Positions 24,231 to 33,066 are shown, counted from the stretch's first letter. The stretch: 35,921 nucleotides of DNA from Spirochaetaceae bacterium (GCA_007694005.1 RECN01000108.1:1-35921), one strand, 5' to 3'. The notes: generated from the sequence alone by a model not told the origin. Program-made: numbers and translations.

Positions 24231-25973
24231 ATGAGTCTTCTCCCCTACACACTCGAACACGCGGCCCGTTACGTCCTCGAATCGTACCCGAGGCAGATCC
24301 TCGATACAGCGGATCGCGACTACGGTGGAATCGTCTCCCCCGACTACGGCTGTGCTGCTGCGGATTCCGGCCGGCACGGTACCTTTATCGCCTTCGCCTG
24401 CTACGCGTACATGCATACAGAGTCTCCGCTGCACGGTGATACGGAACTCCGGCGACGCATTGAGGCGGCCATCGGATTTCTCTCTGGCAGACAGCGGGAA
24501 AGCGGTCTCATCGATCTCATAAGCGTGAACATCGAGTCCCCACCGGATACTGCGTTCACCGTACAGCTGTTCGCTCCCCTTGTCGCCCGTGCGCGAACAG
24601 CCGGTGAGCCGGCCGCGTTCATAGCCGAAGAACTGGGAGCGTATATCCGTAGCGCCGCTGAGGGTATTGTCGGGCGCGGGTTTCACACGCCGAACCATCG
24701 ATGGGTTATCTGTTCGGCGCTCTCGCAGGCCATGTCGCTCTACCCGGACTTCGACGCGAGTGAATACATAGACGCGATTCTTGCGGAGACTATTGACGTC
24801 AACGAAGACGGGCAATACTCGGAGCGAAGCACCGGTGTCTACGACGGCGTGGTCAACCGGTCGCTGCGGTATATGGCCGACAAGCTCAACATGCCGGAAC
24901 TACTCGATATCGTTCGCCGGAATCTCGATCTGACGATGCACCTTCTGCATCCGGACGGATCGGTACTGACCTCCGTCTCTATACGCCAGGATCGCGGTGC
25001 GGCAGCCTATCCGGCGAGCGCCGACTCATTTCTCGATATGGCTCTCAGAGACTCGAACGATGACTGGCTGCAGTTCGCGGTCGATACCTTCAGAAAACCG
25101 GGGACAATCACTCCTGCGACCGTCGAAGCTGTCCTGAGCCATCCCGGGCAGATCAGCCGGATTCCGTCTCCCGACGCGCCGTCCTCCGCGTCGCCGATTC
25201 CCGATGGTTTCAGACGATTCTTCCCGGCGGCGGGAATCTGGCGCGTAAAAGACGGCGACCTTTCCGCGGCGGCGTTCGCAGGGACAACGTCGGTCTTTCT
25301 GCTGCGATACGGCAGTGTGGAGCTGCGCGCGTTGAAAGTGGCCCGGTGCCGCGCTCCCGGTGGCCGATTCGAAGCCGACACGACTGAAGAGATCGAACGT
25401 GGTGTTCGGCTGACACAAAAGGCCGACCGGAGAATCGCAAGCGGCTACGACCTGCCGCTCGGCCGCCCGGTCGGATTCGACGAGTTCGAAGAGCTGCGTT
25501 CGACCGACTACGACCACATTCGAACGAAGCAGGAACAGCGATCACTGAAGCAGCTTGAACTCCTGCACGCTTCCCGCGACCGCTGGACCCTACCCCCGAC
25601 GGACGTGCAAATCGATATCCGGGAAGCGGAAAGTGGTTTCGACATCGAAGTGCTCACTATAGGCGGGCACGACAGAAATCCGGCGCAGATCGAGCTGTGC
25701 TTTACAGGTCCAGGGATCTGGGAGGCGGGAGGCACCGCGTGCGAGGCGATTCCCGGGGCGAGCGCGTTCCTGCTGTCCGGGTTCGGAACGTTCCACAACC
25801 ACCGCCACGCAATCACGGTCGGCCCCGGAGCGAGTGCCCATCGGATGTGGCATATGCGGGGGACGGAGCCCGAGCCTGACGCATTTCGTGTACTCATAGC
25901 GCTTGAAACGCCGGTAGAGCACCCGCTGCAGATCCGCTACGGACCGTGGAGTCCGGTCAGCGACGCGTCATGA
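24231..25973 (+). CDS. Cytoplasmic alpha/alpha-toroid carbohydrate-active enzyme candidate, paralogue B
   Basis: This 580-residue protein without signal peptide is a paralogue of the protein at 17697-19523. The four conserved blocks are SPPDTAF (103-109), HTPNHRW (152-158), NEDGQYSERS (191-200) and TSVSIRQD (247-254). The helical N-terminal half is followed by a beta-rich C-terminal half. The invariant His, Asn, Arg, Glu and Asp residues in these blocks are the best catalytic candidates. The architecture recalls toroid/beta-sandwich lyases, but I do not recognise a defined family. The start at 24231 is 8 nt after an extended -10; longer upstream frames add a proline/arginine-rich leader absent from the paralogue. 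It overlaps the HAD gene by 6 bp tail to tail. Confidence 0.78.
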   Translation: MSLLPYTLEHAARYVLESYPRQILDTADRDYGGIVSPDYGCAAADSGRHGTFIAFACYAYMHTESPLHGDTELRRRIEAAIGFLSGRQRESGLIDLISVNIESPPDTAFTVQLFAPLVARARTAGEPAAFIAEELGAYIRSAAEGIVGRGFHTPNHRWVICSALSQAMSLYPDFDASEYIDAILAETIDVNEDGQYSERSTGVYDGVVNRSLRYMADKLNMPELLDIVRRNLDLTMHLLHPDGSVLTSVSIRQDRGAAAYPASADSFLDMALRDSNDDWLQFAVDTFRKPGTITPATVEAVLSHPGQISRIPSPDAPSSASPIPDGFRRFFPAAGIWRVKDGDLSAAAFAGTTSVFLLRYGSVELRALKVARCRAPGGRFEADTTEEIERGVRLTQKADRRIASGYDLPLGRPVGFDEFEELRSTDYDHIRTKQEQRSLKQLELLHASRDRWTLPPTDVQIDIREAESGFDIEVLTIGGHDRNPAQIELCFTGPGIWEAGGTACEAIPGASAFLLSGFGTFHNHRHAITVGPGASAHRMWHMRGTEPEPDAFRVLIALETPVEHPLQIRYGPWSPVSDAS

Positions 25974-26528
25974 GGTTTTCGAGTCGAGCGAATAGATGAG
26001 GTCTGAAAGTTTGGCTATCGTTTCCACGGTATGGTCCGGCGTGTCGTCCGGACCCGAAGGTTTGGCGGTACGGCGGTCGTTCGGATGTATGAGGATGGTC
26101 ATGAGGCCAAGCGCGTTCGCTCCGACTATGTCCCGCTCAAGATTATTGCCGACCATGACCACGCGCGCGTAGTCGGCCGGATCGACGTCGAGCGCCGTGA
26201 GCGCAGTCAGGAACATACGCCGATCGGGCTTCGAGACCCCGACGATCTCGGAAATCGAGGCGGTATCGAAGAGGTGCAGAAGCTCGTGCTGTTCAAGCAC
26301 GTTGATGGGGCTTTTCGGGCGGCTGTCGGCAACAAGACCAATGTAAAAGCCGTCCTCGCGCAAACGCCGAATGAGATCTGCAGCGCCAGGCAGTAGATCG
26401 GCCCGGAGAGTCACGTCCGTAGCATCCTTCTCTTCGGTCACTTCCCACATGAGTGTATCGCCAAGGTCGAAAAGAATCGCCCGAATATTATGTTCGGTGT
26501 GGTAGTTGTTTGCTTGTCTGATACTCAT
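25968..26528 (-). CDS. HAD-family hydrolase (phosphatase)
   Basis: This 186-residue HAD enzyme has motif I FDLGDTL (nucleophile Asp21), motif II VADS, the motif III Lys in SKPDRRMF (Lys100) and motif IV MVGNNLERDIVGA. It has a helical cap between motifs I and II. HAD proteins of this type dephosphorylate sugar phosphates or other small phosphate esters. The start MSIRQANN at 26528 is preferred: a GGTGAGAG site precedes it and a strong hairpin fills the space to the MATE stop. A GTG at 26624 overlapping the MATE stop is the alternative and would translate the hairpin. The substrate is unknown. Confidence 0.82.
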   Translation of the reverse strand: MSIRQANNYHTEHNIRAILFDLGDTLMWEVTEEKDATDVTLRADLLPGAADLIRRLREDGFYIGLVADSRPKSPINVLEQHELLHLFDTASISEIVGVSKPDRRMFLTALTALDVDPADYARVVMVGNNLERDIVGANALGLMTILIHPNDRRTAKPSGPDDTPDHTVETIAKLSDLIYSLDSKTS

Positions 26529-26541
26529 GACGACACTCTCA

Positions 26542-26572
26542 CCGGCGACGTTGAACGTGTCAACGTCGCCGG
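26542..26572 (-). repeat. Perfect 13-bp inverted repeat (hairpin) between MATE and HAD genes
   Basis: CCGGCGACGTTGA and TCAACGTCGCCGG form a perfect 13-bp stem with a 5-nt loop. The stem base touches the ribosome-site-like GGTGAGAG of the HAD gene, 13 nt before its ATG. No T-run follows, so it is more likely an RNA processing, stabilising or translation-tuning element than a terminator. Confidence 0.7.
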
Positions 26573-26616
26573 CAAGATCGGCCCGCAACCGGTCAAGATC
26601 GGCAAGGTCTGAGGGC

Positions 26617-28023
26617 TTATGCACCCTCAAGCCCCACACGCAGAGGTGATGACTCCGCGGACAATCGGGACGCGGTGTTCCATCGACCCAACAGCACCAT
26701 GGTAACCGCTGCACCTGCGAGTTCCGTTGTCACGGCAACAAGCCAGATCCCGTTTACTTCCCAGATGTTCGGAAATACAGCCAGAGCGATAAGGGGGAAG
26801 ACGAGTCCGCGCCCCGCGGCTATGACAAGAGACATGCCGGCTTTCTCTATCGACGTGAAAAAGACCGATCCGATCATACCAATCGCGGCCAGCGGCAGCG
26901 ACCAGGCGACGATGCGTATGGCGTTTGATGCAATCGCAATCGCCTCGGGATGGTCGGGAACAAACAGCACCGCCATCCGCGATGCACCCGCAAACACCGA
27001 AACACCGAGTACCACGCCGATCGCCGCCCCCACACCAATGACAATGTGCAGGGCCTGAGAAACTCGGTCCGTCTGACCGGCGCCGAAGTTCTGGCTGAGC
27101 ACCGGCTGTGATCCTGAACCGAGGGCGCTGAAGAATACCGCCCCGAGCATCATGACGTACTGAACGAGCGCAAACGCAGCGACTCCGAGCGATCCGATCT
27201 GGCTCATTAACGCGCGGTTGAATGCGAGCGTTACGACGCCGAGCGCGAGGGAGCCGAGCAGCTCCGAGGAGCCGTTGACAGCGATCGCCGAAACGACCTG
27301 CATGCCACCGGCGGGACGCGAAATCCGCAACCCGTCACTTCGCCTGATCGCTTTCGCGACGAAGTACACGAGGAACACCGTCGCGGAGAAGCTCTGACCG
27401 ATCGCCGATGCGAGTGCGGCCCCGGCAATCCCCATGTCGAGTACAAACAGAAATACGTAGTCGAGGCCTATGTTGATGAGTGCTCCTGAGACCATGACGA
27501 GGGTTGCAAACCCTGCCTTTCCGTCGTTTCGCACCGCCTGGTCGAGAATGAAACTGAGTATGTACGCGGAGAAGAACGGCGCAATCGTTACCAGGTAAAG
27601 CCGGGTCATGGCCTGTACGCCGTCGCTCGCTCCGAGCGCCGAGGTCAAAGGTCTTGAGAACGCAAGCGAACCCGCAGTCCCGAGCGCACCGAGGCCAACT
27701 CCGAGGAGTATTACCAGCGACAGCACACCGCGAGCCTCGCGCTTCTTTCCGGAACCGAGCAACACGGCGATCCGTGCGTTCCCCCCGACACCGAGCATAA
27801 CCGCCAGCCCGACGAGCAGCGCGATGACCGGATAGAGAATGTTGACTGCGGCCAGTGCATCGGGCCCGAGGCGGCGACCGACCATCATTCCATCGACCAT
27901 CTGATACAGGGCCATTACGAGCATCGAGACCATGGCAGGACCGCAGTTCTTTACGAGCAACCTGCCGACCGGTTCGTTCAGAAATCCAACGTTTCCACTC
28001 ATTTCTTCGTTTGTTCCTTTCAT
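26617..28023 (-). CDS. MATE-family multidrug/cation efflux transporter
   Basis: This 468-residue membrane protein has about twelve helices in two similar halves, as in DinF/MepA-like MATE proteins. Typical segments are MVDGMMVGRRLGPDALAAVNILYP in helices 1-2 and 'GSGSQPVLSQNFGAGQ' at the start of the second half. MATE pumps export cationic drugs with H+ or Na+ antiport. The start MKGTNEEM at 28023 has GGAGG 8 nt upstream. Divergent tetR and shared operators indicate drug-inducible expression. The HAD gene follows it on the same strand. Confidence 0.92.
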   Translation of the reverse strand: MKGTNEEMSGNVGFLNEPVGRLLVKNCGPAMVSMLVMALYQMVDGMMVGRRLGPDALAAVNILYPVIALLVGLAVMLGVGGNARIAVLLGSGKKREARGVLSLVILLGVGLGALGTAGSLAFSRPLTSALGASDGVQAMTRLYLVTIAPFFSAYILSFILDQAVRNDGKAGFATLVMVSGALINIGLDYVFLFVLDMGIAGAALASAIGQSFSATVFLVYFVAKAIRRSDGLRISRPAGGMQVVSAIAVNGSSELLGSLALGVVTLAFNRALMSQIGSLGVAAFALVQYVMMLGAVFFSALGSGSQPVLSQNFGAGQTDRVSQALHIVIGVGAAIGVVLGVSVFAGASRMAVLFVPDHPEAIAIASNAIRIVAWSLPLAAIGMIGSVFFTSIEKAGMSLVIAAGRGLVFPLIALAVFPNIWEVNGIWLVAVTTELAGAAVTMVLLGRWNTASRLSAESSPLRVGLEGA

Positions 28024-28053
28024 TTTCCGTTCCTCCGATCGCTTCCATCTGAT

Positions 28054-28120
28054 ATACTGCAAAGTATTCTAATACCTATTGGTATCGGATACTTAACAGT
28101 ATTCGCATACTATACGGTAT
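28054..28120. promoter_or_regulatory. Array of four TetR-type operators (ATACY-N4-RGTAT)
   Basis: Four 14-bp palindromes lie at 28054-28067 (ATACTGCAAAGTAT), 28072-28085 (ATACCTATTGGTAT), 28089-28102 (ATACTTAACAGTAT) and 28107-28120 (ATACTATACGGTAT). Start-to-start spacing is 18, 17 and 18 bp. They fill the space between the MATE and tetR genes and are the evident binding sites for the TetR protein encoded next door. Confidence 0.85.
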
Positions 28121-28125
28121 GTCAA
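28098..28125 (-). promoter_or_regulatory. MATE promoter covered by TetR operators
   Basis: On the minus strand a consensus -35 TTGACA (28125-28120) is followed after 16 bp by AATACT (28103-28098). Operator copy 4 lies between the two boxes and copy 3 covers the -10, so a bound repressor would block RNA polymerase directly. The plus-strand tetR promoter is not clear; TTAACA at 28093-28098 is a possible -35. Confidence 0.6.
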
Positions 28126-28152
28126 GTACGTTTTTTCGAGGAGCGTGAATAT

Positions 28153-28755
28153 ATGGCGCAAAAACGCAGATTGACCCGGGACGAGGCAAAGGCACAGACC
28201 CGGCGTGCGCTGCTTGAGGCGGCAGCTGAGCAGTTTGCCAGACACGGATTCAACGGCGTGTCGATAGACGCGGTAGCGGAGGCGGCCGGGTACACAAAAG
28301 GTGCGGTGTACGCTCATTTTTCCAACAAGGACGAGCTCTATCTGGCTCTGCTCGACGATCACCTGTCCGGTGAGGCGCCTGGGGCGACCGAGCAGCTCGA
28401 GTCGGGAGCGTCGATAGAGTCCTTCGCAGGCGACCTCGAAGAGGCCCTCCCCGGACAGATTGAGAGCACACGCGATTGGGGTAGCCTGACGTTTGAGTTT
28501 ATCCTTCATTCAATGCGCGACGACTCGGTGCGCGGACGCCTGGCGGAACGGTTTGTGCGTGCCCGTGACGATTATGCGGCAAGTCTCGAGAAACGGTACG
28601 CGGCAAACGGGGAAGACCCTCCGATAGAGATCGAAAAGCTCGCCACCGCGCTCATGGCGTTTGAGAACGGCTTGAGCATGATCGGTTTCGTGTGCCCCGA
28701 AATAGTCACCGACGGGGTATACTCGGCGACGCTCGCGCGGCTGCTCGATCCGTAG
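28153..28755 (+). CDS. TetR-family transcriptional repressor
   Basis: This 200-residue protein begins with a TetR helix-turn-helix: TRRALLEAAAEQFARHGFNGVSIDAVAEAAGYTKGAVYAHF, then SNKDELYLALLDDH. The C-terminal ligand domain is all-helical and acidic, consistent with cationic drug binding in AcrR/QacR-like proteins. A GAGGAG site precedes the ATG. It is divergent from the MATE pump and separated from it by the operator array, so it most likely represses both the pump and itself and is released by the pump's substrates. Confidence 0.92.
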   Translation: MAQKRRLTRDEAKAQTRRALLEAAAEQFARHGFNGVSIDAVAEAAGYTKGAVYAHFSNKDELYLALLDDHLSGEAPGATEQLESGASIESFAGDLEEALPGQIESTRDWGSLTFEFILHSMRDDSVRGRLAERFVRARDDYAASLEKRYAANGEDPPIEIEKLATALMAFENGLSMIGFVCPEIVTDGVYSATLARLLDP

Positions 28756-28768
28756 TAGATCATGTGTC

Positions 28769-28799
28769 CACCCCACCAGCATGAATCTTGCTGTGGGTG
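28769..28799 (+). terminator. Imperfect hairpin after tetR
   Basis: CACCCCACCAGCA and TGCTGTGGGTG pair with two bulged C residues around a 7-nt loop, followed only by TTT. It is a weak intrinsic terminator at best. It overlaps the -35 region of the next gene. Confidence 0.3.
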
Positions 28800-28816
28800 T
28801 TTGGCGCTGCTAATAT
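28788..28816 (+). promoter_or_regulatory. Promoter of the serine hydrolase gene (leaderless type)
   Basis: TTGCTG (28788-28793) and TAATAT (28811-28816) are spaced by 17 bp, and TGC before the -10 makes it an extended -10. The ATG at 28822 follows after 5 nt with no ribosome site, so the transcript should start almost at the start codon. Confidence 0.5.
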
Positions 28817-28821
28817 GAGCC

Positions 28822-30630
28822 ATGAAGCAGGCTATCACGGCGCTATCAGTTGCTATTCTGATGTTAGGCTGCGCAAGCGCACCGAAACAGGAGCCTACGG
28901 AGGCCGGTTCTACCGTTGATACGCGACCACCGCTTATCTCCGACGCGACGGTAGTGGAGTCACACCTGAACGATCTGATGAACTCGAATGCACACTACGG
29001 CCGGTTTTCCGGAACCGTGCTGGTGGCCCGAGGTGACACGGTTGTGTACCACGAGAGCTTCGGGTACCGCGACTATACAGGTACCGTTCCGAATACCAAC
29101 GACACGGTCTACGGTATTGGCAGTGTCATGAAACAGTTCACTGCCGCTGGCGTCCTGACCCTGGTGAACGATGGCTTGATAGAGCTGCATGATCCGGTAT
29201 CTGTGTTCTTCCCGGAGCTCGGAACCTTTGCAGAGCAGATCACGATTCATCACCTGCTCAGCATGAGCTCTGGAATTCTTGAAGATTTTGCACGCACGAG
29301 AACCTACGACCTGGAATCGGTTGTATTACCCCAGGCAACACCGATCTCTACAACGGACCTTGTTGGCTACTTCGGAGAGGTTAATGAGTATTTCCGACCG
29401 GGTCGGCGGTTCGACTACGCGAACATTAACTACGTGATCCTGGCAGCCCTGATCGAGCAGATCAGCGGTACGGATCTTCACAGCTTCCTCACCGAACGTC
29501 TTTGGCTACCGCGTGGTCTGGAAAGCGTCTCCTTCGGACTCGACAATGCCGACACTGCGCGGATCGCGCGACCGTTAACCGGACTGCCGATTGATCGCAT
29601 CGAACCGGAGTTCTGGCATGACTCCTGGGTGCTTGGAGCCGGCGGCGGTTACTCCAACGTGTATGATCTGTACCGATGGATGAAAGCACTAAACGACGGC
29701 GAGATCTTTGATCGGGAACTGTCTATGGCACTTGTTGCCCGCCACCAGCGTGCCGGTGCGGAGTGGTATGGCTACGGTTGGACCATCGGCTCGCGGTTTG
29801 GACGGCGGTATCACTATCACGAGGGGGGAACGGTCGGGTTCATCAGTGAAGCCGGCTACTATCCCGAGGAGGATATCTACGTAGTGATGCTGGCAAACCA
29901 CACACACGAGCTTGAGTCGCTCGGTTCGAGCGTGCGGCATATGCAGACCCTGTCTCGTCAGGTCCACGCGATTCTCGCCGGGGAACCGTTCGTCAGGCCA
30001 CCTGTTCCCGAGCCCGAGGCGAGCCCGGATCTTGCGGGCCGCTACGGAATCGCAGGATTCGACTACGAGCTCATTCCACGGGATGCGGAGGTGGCTATCC
30101 GGGCCGTCGACGGGAGCCCATCGATTGTTGATATCGTGTACGCACGTGATCTGCAGGAGAACTCGCGGCGGTTCCGACGTGTGAAACGCGTGGCTCGGGC
30201 TCTTGCTGAAGATGATTTCGGTGCCGTGTGGTGGCGCGCAGACACCGCTATACGCATTGCAATCCCGACCGGCCTCGTTGCTGATGCGTGGAAGGAGCTG
30301 ACCGGGGACAAAGGAGCCTTCGTGTCGGCCAATGTTTACCGACTTCCAACTGCGGAAAGGCCGAACACCTACTGGGTTCGATTAGTAAACGCCGAGGCAC
30401 AGCACGGAGTTTTTGTGACCCTGAACCGGTGGGGACGCGTCAGAGCGATGCAGTTAGACCCACTTTTCTCGTGGGACGGGCCACTTGAGGTCAACGCCCT
30501 TGCGATTTCCCCGGACCGGCTTTTCGTCGACGGGTTCCGTCACGGCTACGCCGACCTGCACCTGACCCGCACGGAAGGTGCGTGGACGATACGCCTGCCA
30601 GGTGCGGATTTCAGGCTCGAAGCCCGATAG
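28822..30630 (+). CDS. Lipoprotein serine hydrolase, beta-lactamase (class C/PBP4*) family
   Basis: This 602-residue protein has a lipoprotein signal peptide with lipobox LMLGC (Cys17). The class-C-type catalytic domain shows Ser101-x-x-Lys104 in GIGSVMKQF, Tyr199-Ala-Asn201 in FDYANINY, and His333-Glu-Gly in YHEGGTVG in place of KTG. The HxG form points to an esterase or D-aminopeptidase/peptidase-like enzyme rather than a drug-hydrolysing beta-lactamase. The last 200 residues form an extra beta-rich domain of unknown role. It would act at the outer face of the membrane or in the periplasm. It ends in a 20-bp tail-to-tail overlap with the ABC permease gene. Confidence 0.9.
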   Translation: MKQAITALSVAILMLGCASAPKQEPTEAGSTVDTRPPLISDATVVESHLNDLMNSNAHYGRFSGTVLVARGDTVVYHESFGYRDYTGTVPNTNDTVYGIGSVMKQFTAAGVLTLVNDGLIELHDPVSVFFPELGTFAEQITIHHLLSMSSGILEDFARTRTYDLESVVLPQATPISTTDLVGYFGEVNEYFRPGRRFDYANINYVILAALIEQISGTDLHSFLTERLWLPRGLESVSFGLDNADTARIARPLTGLPIDRIEPEFWHDSWVLGAGGGYSNVYDLYRWMKALNDGEIFDRELSMALVARHQRAGAEWYGYGWTIGSRFGRRYHYHEGGTVGFISEAGYYPEEDIYVVMLANHTHELESLGSSVRHMQTLSRQVHAILAGEPFVRPPVPEPEASPDLAGRYGIAGFDYELIPRDAEVAIRAVDGSPSIVDIVYARDLQENSRRFRRVKRVARALAEDDFGAVWWRADTAIRIAIPTGLVADAWKELTGDKGAFVSANVYRLPTAERPNTYWVRLVNAEAQHGVFVTLNRWGRVRAMQLDPLFSWDGPLEVNALAISPDRLFVDGFRHGYADLHLTRTEGAWTIRLPGADFRLEAR

Positions 30631-32188
30631 GCCGCCACGAGCTGCTTCGAAGCGCACGGGTCACGAGCGTCATGGCGAGAAGCGAAACAGCGATGGTCAC
30701 ATAAAGTACCGGCATCCCCATGGTGACCGCCTCGTCGGTTGCTCCGGAGTAGTCGATAGTGGCGACCCCGTTAACCGGGCCGAGATACCAGAGCACGATC
30801 ATCGTGATGTGGAAGGTGCGCTCGGTCCGTCCGAGGGCACCCAGAAAAAGCGCGAGCGACGGGATAAACAACGCTCCGGCGAGGAACCCTGCCAGGTACT
30901 CCGGGAACGCAACAAAACGCACGAAAGCCCCCGCACCGACTGCCAACGCGAACAGAACGGCCGCCAACCACGCCGCGGCCGTCTGCCGTACCACCGGCGA
31001 CGGGCAGCTCCCCAGAATCTTGTCGACACCAGACTGTGTCTCGCGAACCCCTAACTTCGACCAGACAAGTATCGGCCAGATCCAGGTGAGCGGAAGGATA
31101 ACCCGACGGGTCATCTCAATTGGCGCGAGCATGCACGCGACGACCAGGCCACCAGCGACCACGTACCAGACCGGCCGTTGTCCTTTCATCAGGAGACGGA
31201 ACTCCCCGGTGACGAGGGCCAGGAACGCGGACAGCCCGTTGCCGCTGCGAATCGCTGGTGCCTGCACGGATGGCGGCTCCTGAGTCCCTGAGGCTGTGTC
31301 CGGAAGGCGAAGGTCTGCGGTCTGTTGCACGTCTTGTCGCCGGCGATCGCGTCGCAGTGCGGCCCGTTCGGGATCGAGATGGTCACGCCCGTAAAAGAAA
31401 ACCGCGATCGCGAGCAACACCGGGAGAAGAACAGCAAGGACAAGAACGCGCTGTGGTGTTACCTGACTCCAGTCGAATCCTGACCACACGAAGGTCTGAA
31501 GCTCTGTGGTCACCGCCGTACCAAGAACGACTCCGCCCCGATATTCTCCTCCCTGCGCGACGATTTCCTGTCCCATTGAGCGTTCGATCTCGTCAAATCC
31601 AAGTAAAGCTCCTCCCGAGACCAGGAGCACCACGAACCAGACGAAGAAAAACACGACGTTCCCGGCGGGTAAACGCAAGATCGGGACGCACTCGAACAAC
31701 ACGGCCGCAGCCGCAACCCCAAGCGCAACCGGTACGGTGAACACAACGAAGGGAAGAAACAGTTCAATCAGATCGAAAGGCCCCTGCACGCCGTGAACGA
31801 GTTGCATGACCCCCGCGGCTGCGAATAGGACGGCGATGACGATCATCAGCACTACACTGTTGCCCAGAAATTTTCCGACCACGTAAGACGAATCAGGAAG
31901 CGGAGTCGCCGACAGTATGTCGGCGATGCCCGACTCGCGATCACCCGTCACATTGCCGCGCACCACGTAGAACCCGACCAGTGAGACAAAGAATCCACCT
32001 GCGGTCGCCATCATGATCCCTATCCACGCCGAGTTCATGACGCCGCGATAGTGGCCCAGGCGGATCATCAGCGCCCCGGCAATAACCTGGTAGCCCAGAA
32101 ACGCCGAAAGCGCCGAAACGGCGACGATACTGAATCGACGCAAGCGCTCGCGACAGTCCGCCAAAGCAACGTGAAGGACTGCAATCAC
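30611..32188 (-). CDS. ABC-2 type transporter permease
   Basis: This 525-residue membrane protein has about twelve predicted helices in two sets of six, separated by a cytoplasmic linker of about 60 residues (around RDHLDPERAALRRDRRRQDVQQ). Helix 1 (VSALSAFLGYQVIAGALMIRL) and the phrase 'NVTGDRESGIADILSATPLPDSSYVVGKFLG' are typical of ABC-2 exporters. Two fused six-helix halves could form a full pore alone. Its ATG overlaps the ATPase stop (ATGA), so the two are translationally coupled. The exported substrate is unknown; peptide, antibiotic or lipid export are possible. Confidence 0.88.
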   Translation of the reverse strand: MIAVLHVALADCRERLRRFSIVAVSALSAFLGYQVIAGALMIRLGHYRGVMNSAWIGIMMATAGGFFVSLVGFYVVRGNVTGDRESGIADILSATPLPDSSYVVGKFLGNSVVLMIVIAVLFAAAGVMQLVHGVQGPFDLIELFLPFVVFTVPVALGVAAAAVLFECVPILRLPAGNVVFFFVWFVVLLVSGGALLGFDEIERSMGQEIVAQGGEYRGGVVLGTAVTTELQTFVWSGFDWSQVTPQRVLVLAVLLPVLLAIAVFFYGRDHLDPERAALRRDRRRQDVQQTADLRLPDTASGTQEPPSVQAPAIRSGNGLSAFLALVTGEFRLLMKGQRPVWYVVAGGLVVACMLAPIEMTRRVILPLTWIWPILVWSKLGVRETQSGVDKILGSCPSPVVRQTAAAWLAAVLFALAVGAGAFVRFVAFPEYLAGFLAGALFIPSLALFLGALGRTERTFHITMIVLWYLGPVNGVATIDYSGATDEAVTMGMPVLYVTIAVSLLAMTLVTRALRSSSWRPIGLRA

Positions 32189-33066
32189 GGGGAACCTCCA
32201 TCGTACGACAAGACCCGGTTCATGTATGCATCTTCAAGTGTCGGTGCAAGCTGCTCGGCAGAGGGGTGCGGGGAGCCATCTGCGACCACGCGGGCAGTGA
32301 CTCCACCGTTCCTCCGCGTCGTACTCACGATTATGTAGTTCCGCCGGATGGCCGCAAGATCTTCGTCGGAGAGTACCACGCCCCATACCTTCCCAGCTAC
32401 TTCGGCAACCAGGGCCTTCGCCGGAGCGTACGCGAGCAAGCATCCCCGGGCTATCAGGGCTATTTCGTCGGCAGTCGTCTCAACGTCGGAGACTATGTGG
32501 GTCGACAGAATGACGACCCGCTCTCCGGAAAGCTCGGAGATCATGGACCGGAATCTGATGCGCTCCTCCGGGTCGAGCCCAACAGTCGGCTCATCGACAA
32601 TGAGCAGCTCAGGGTCGTTCAACAGGGCCTGCGCGATTCCGACCCTCTGTCGCATACCGCCAGAAAAACGACCGATCGGGCGGGTCGCGACGCCTCGCAG
32701 ATTAACCGCATCGATCAGTTCCTCGATTCTCCGGCGGGACTTCTTCGTGTCGAGTCCTTTCGCCGCCGCGAGGAAGGTGAGAAACTCGAACGGGTTCAGG
32801 TTCGGGTAGACGCCGAAATCCTGCGGCAGGTATCCAAGCACCCGGCGCAGCTTGTCCGGATTACGTTTCGTATCAACACCATTCCAATACACCGCACCGG
32901 CTGTTGGCTGTGCGATTGTCGCGATGATCCGCATGAGGGTTGACTTCCCTGCCCCGTTCGGTCCGAGCAAACCGATCACACCGGGATGGAGGGTCATGGA
33001 AACGCCGCGAAGCGCCGTAACCGGTCCGCGGTAAATCTTGTCTACCCCTGCAATCCTGAGCTCCAC
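32185..33066 (-). CDS. ABC transporter ATP-binding protein (exporter type)
   Basis: This 293-residue ATPase has Walker A GLLGPNGAGKSTLMR, Q-loop GYLPQDFGVYP, signature FSGGMRQRVGIAQALL, Walker B LLIVDEPTVGLD and the His-loop STHIVSD. The pattern is that of ABC-2 drug/peptide exporters. The start is a GTG at 33066 with GGGAGG 6 nt upstream, just before ELRIAGVDKIYRG; a further upstream ATG would add a basic leader unrelated to the fold. It drives the permease encoded downstream. Confidence 0.9.
   Translation of the reverse strand: MELRIAGVDKIYRGPVTALRGVSMTLHPGVIGLLGPNGAGKSTLMRIIATIAQPTAGAVYWNGVDTKRNPDKLRRVLGYLPQDFGVYPNLNPFEFLTFLAAAKGLDTKKSRRRIEELIDAVNLRGVATRPIGRFSGGMRQRVGIAQALLNDPELLIVDEPTVGLDPEERIRFRSMISELSGERVVILSTHIVSDVETTADEIALIARGCLLAYAPAKALVAEVAGKVWGVVLSDEDLAAIRRNYIIVSTTRRNGGVTARVVADGSPHPSAEQLAPTLEDAYMNRVLSYDGGSP

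Noticed and set aside
28822-30630. Beta-lactamase giving antibiotic resistance
   Set aside because: The third active-site motif is His-Glu-Gly instead of Lys-Thr-Gly, and the protein carries a large extra C-terminal domain, which points to esterase or peptidase-like activity.
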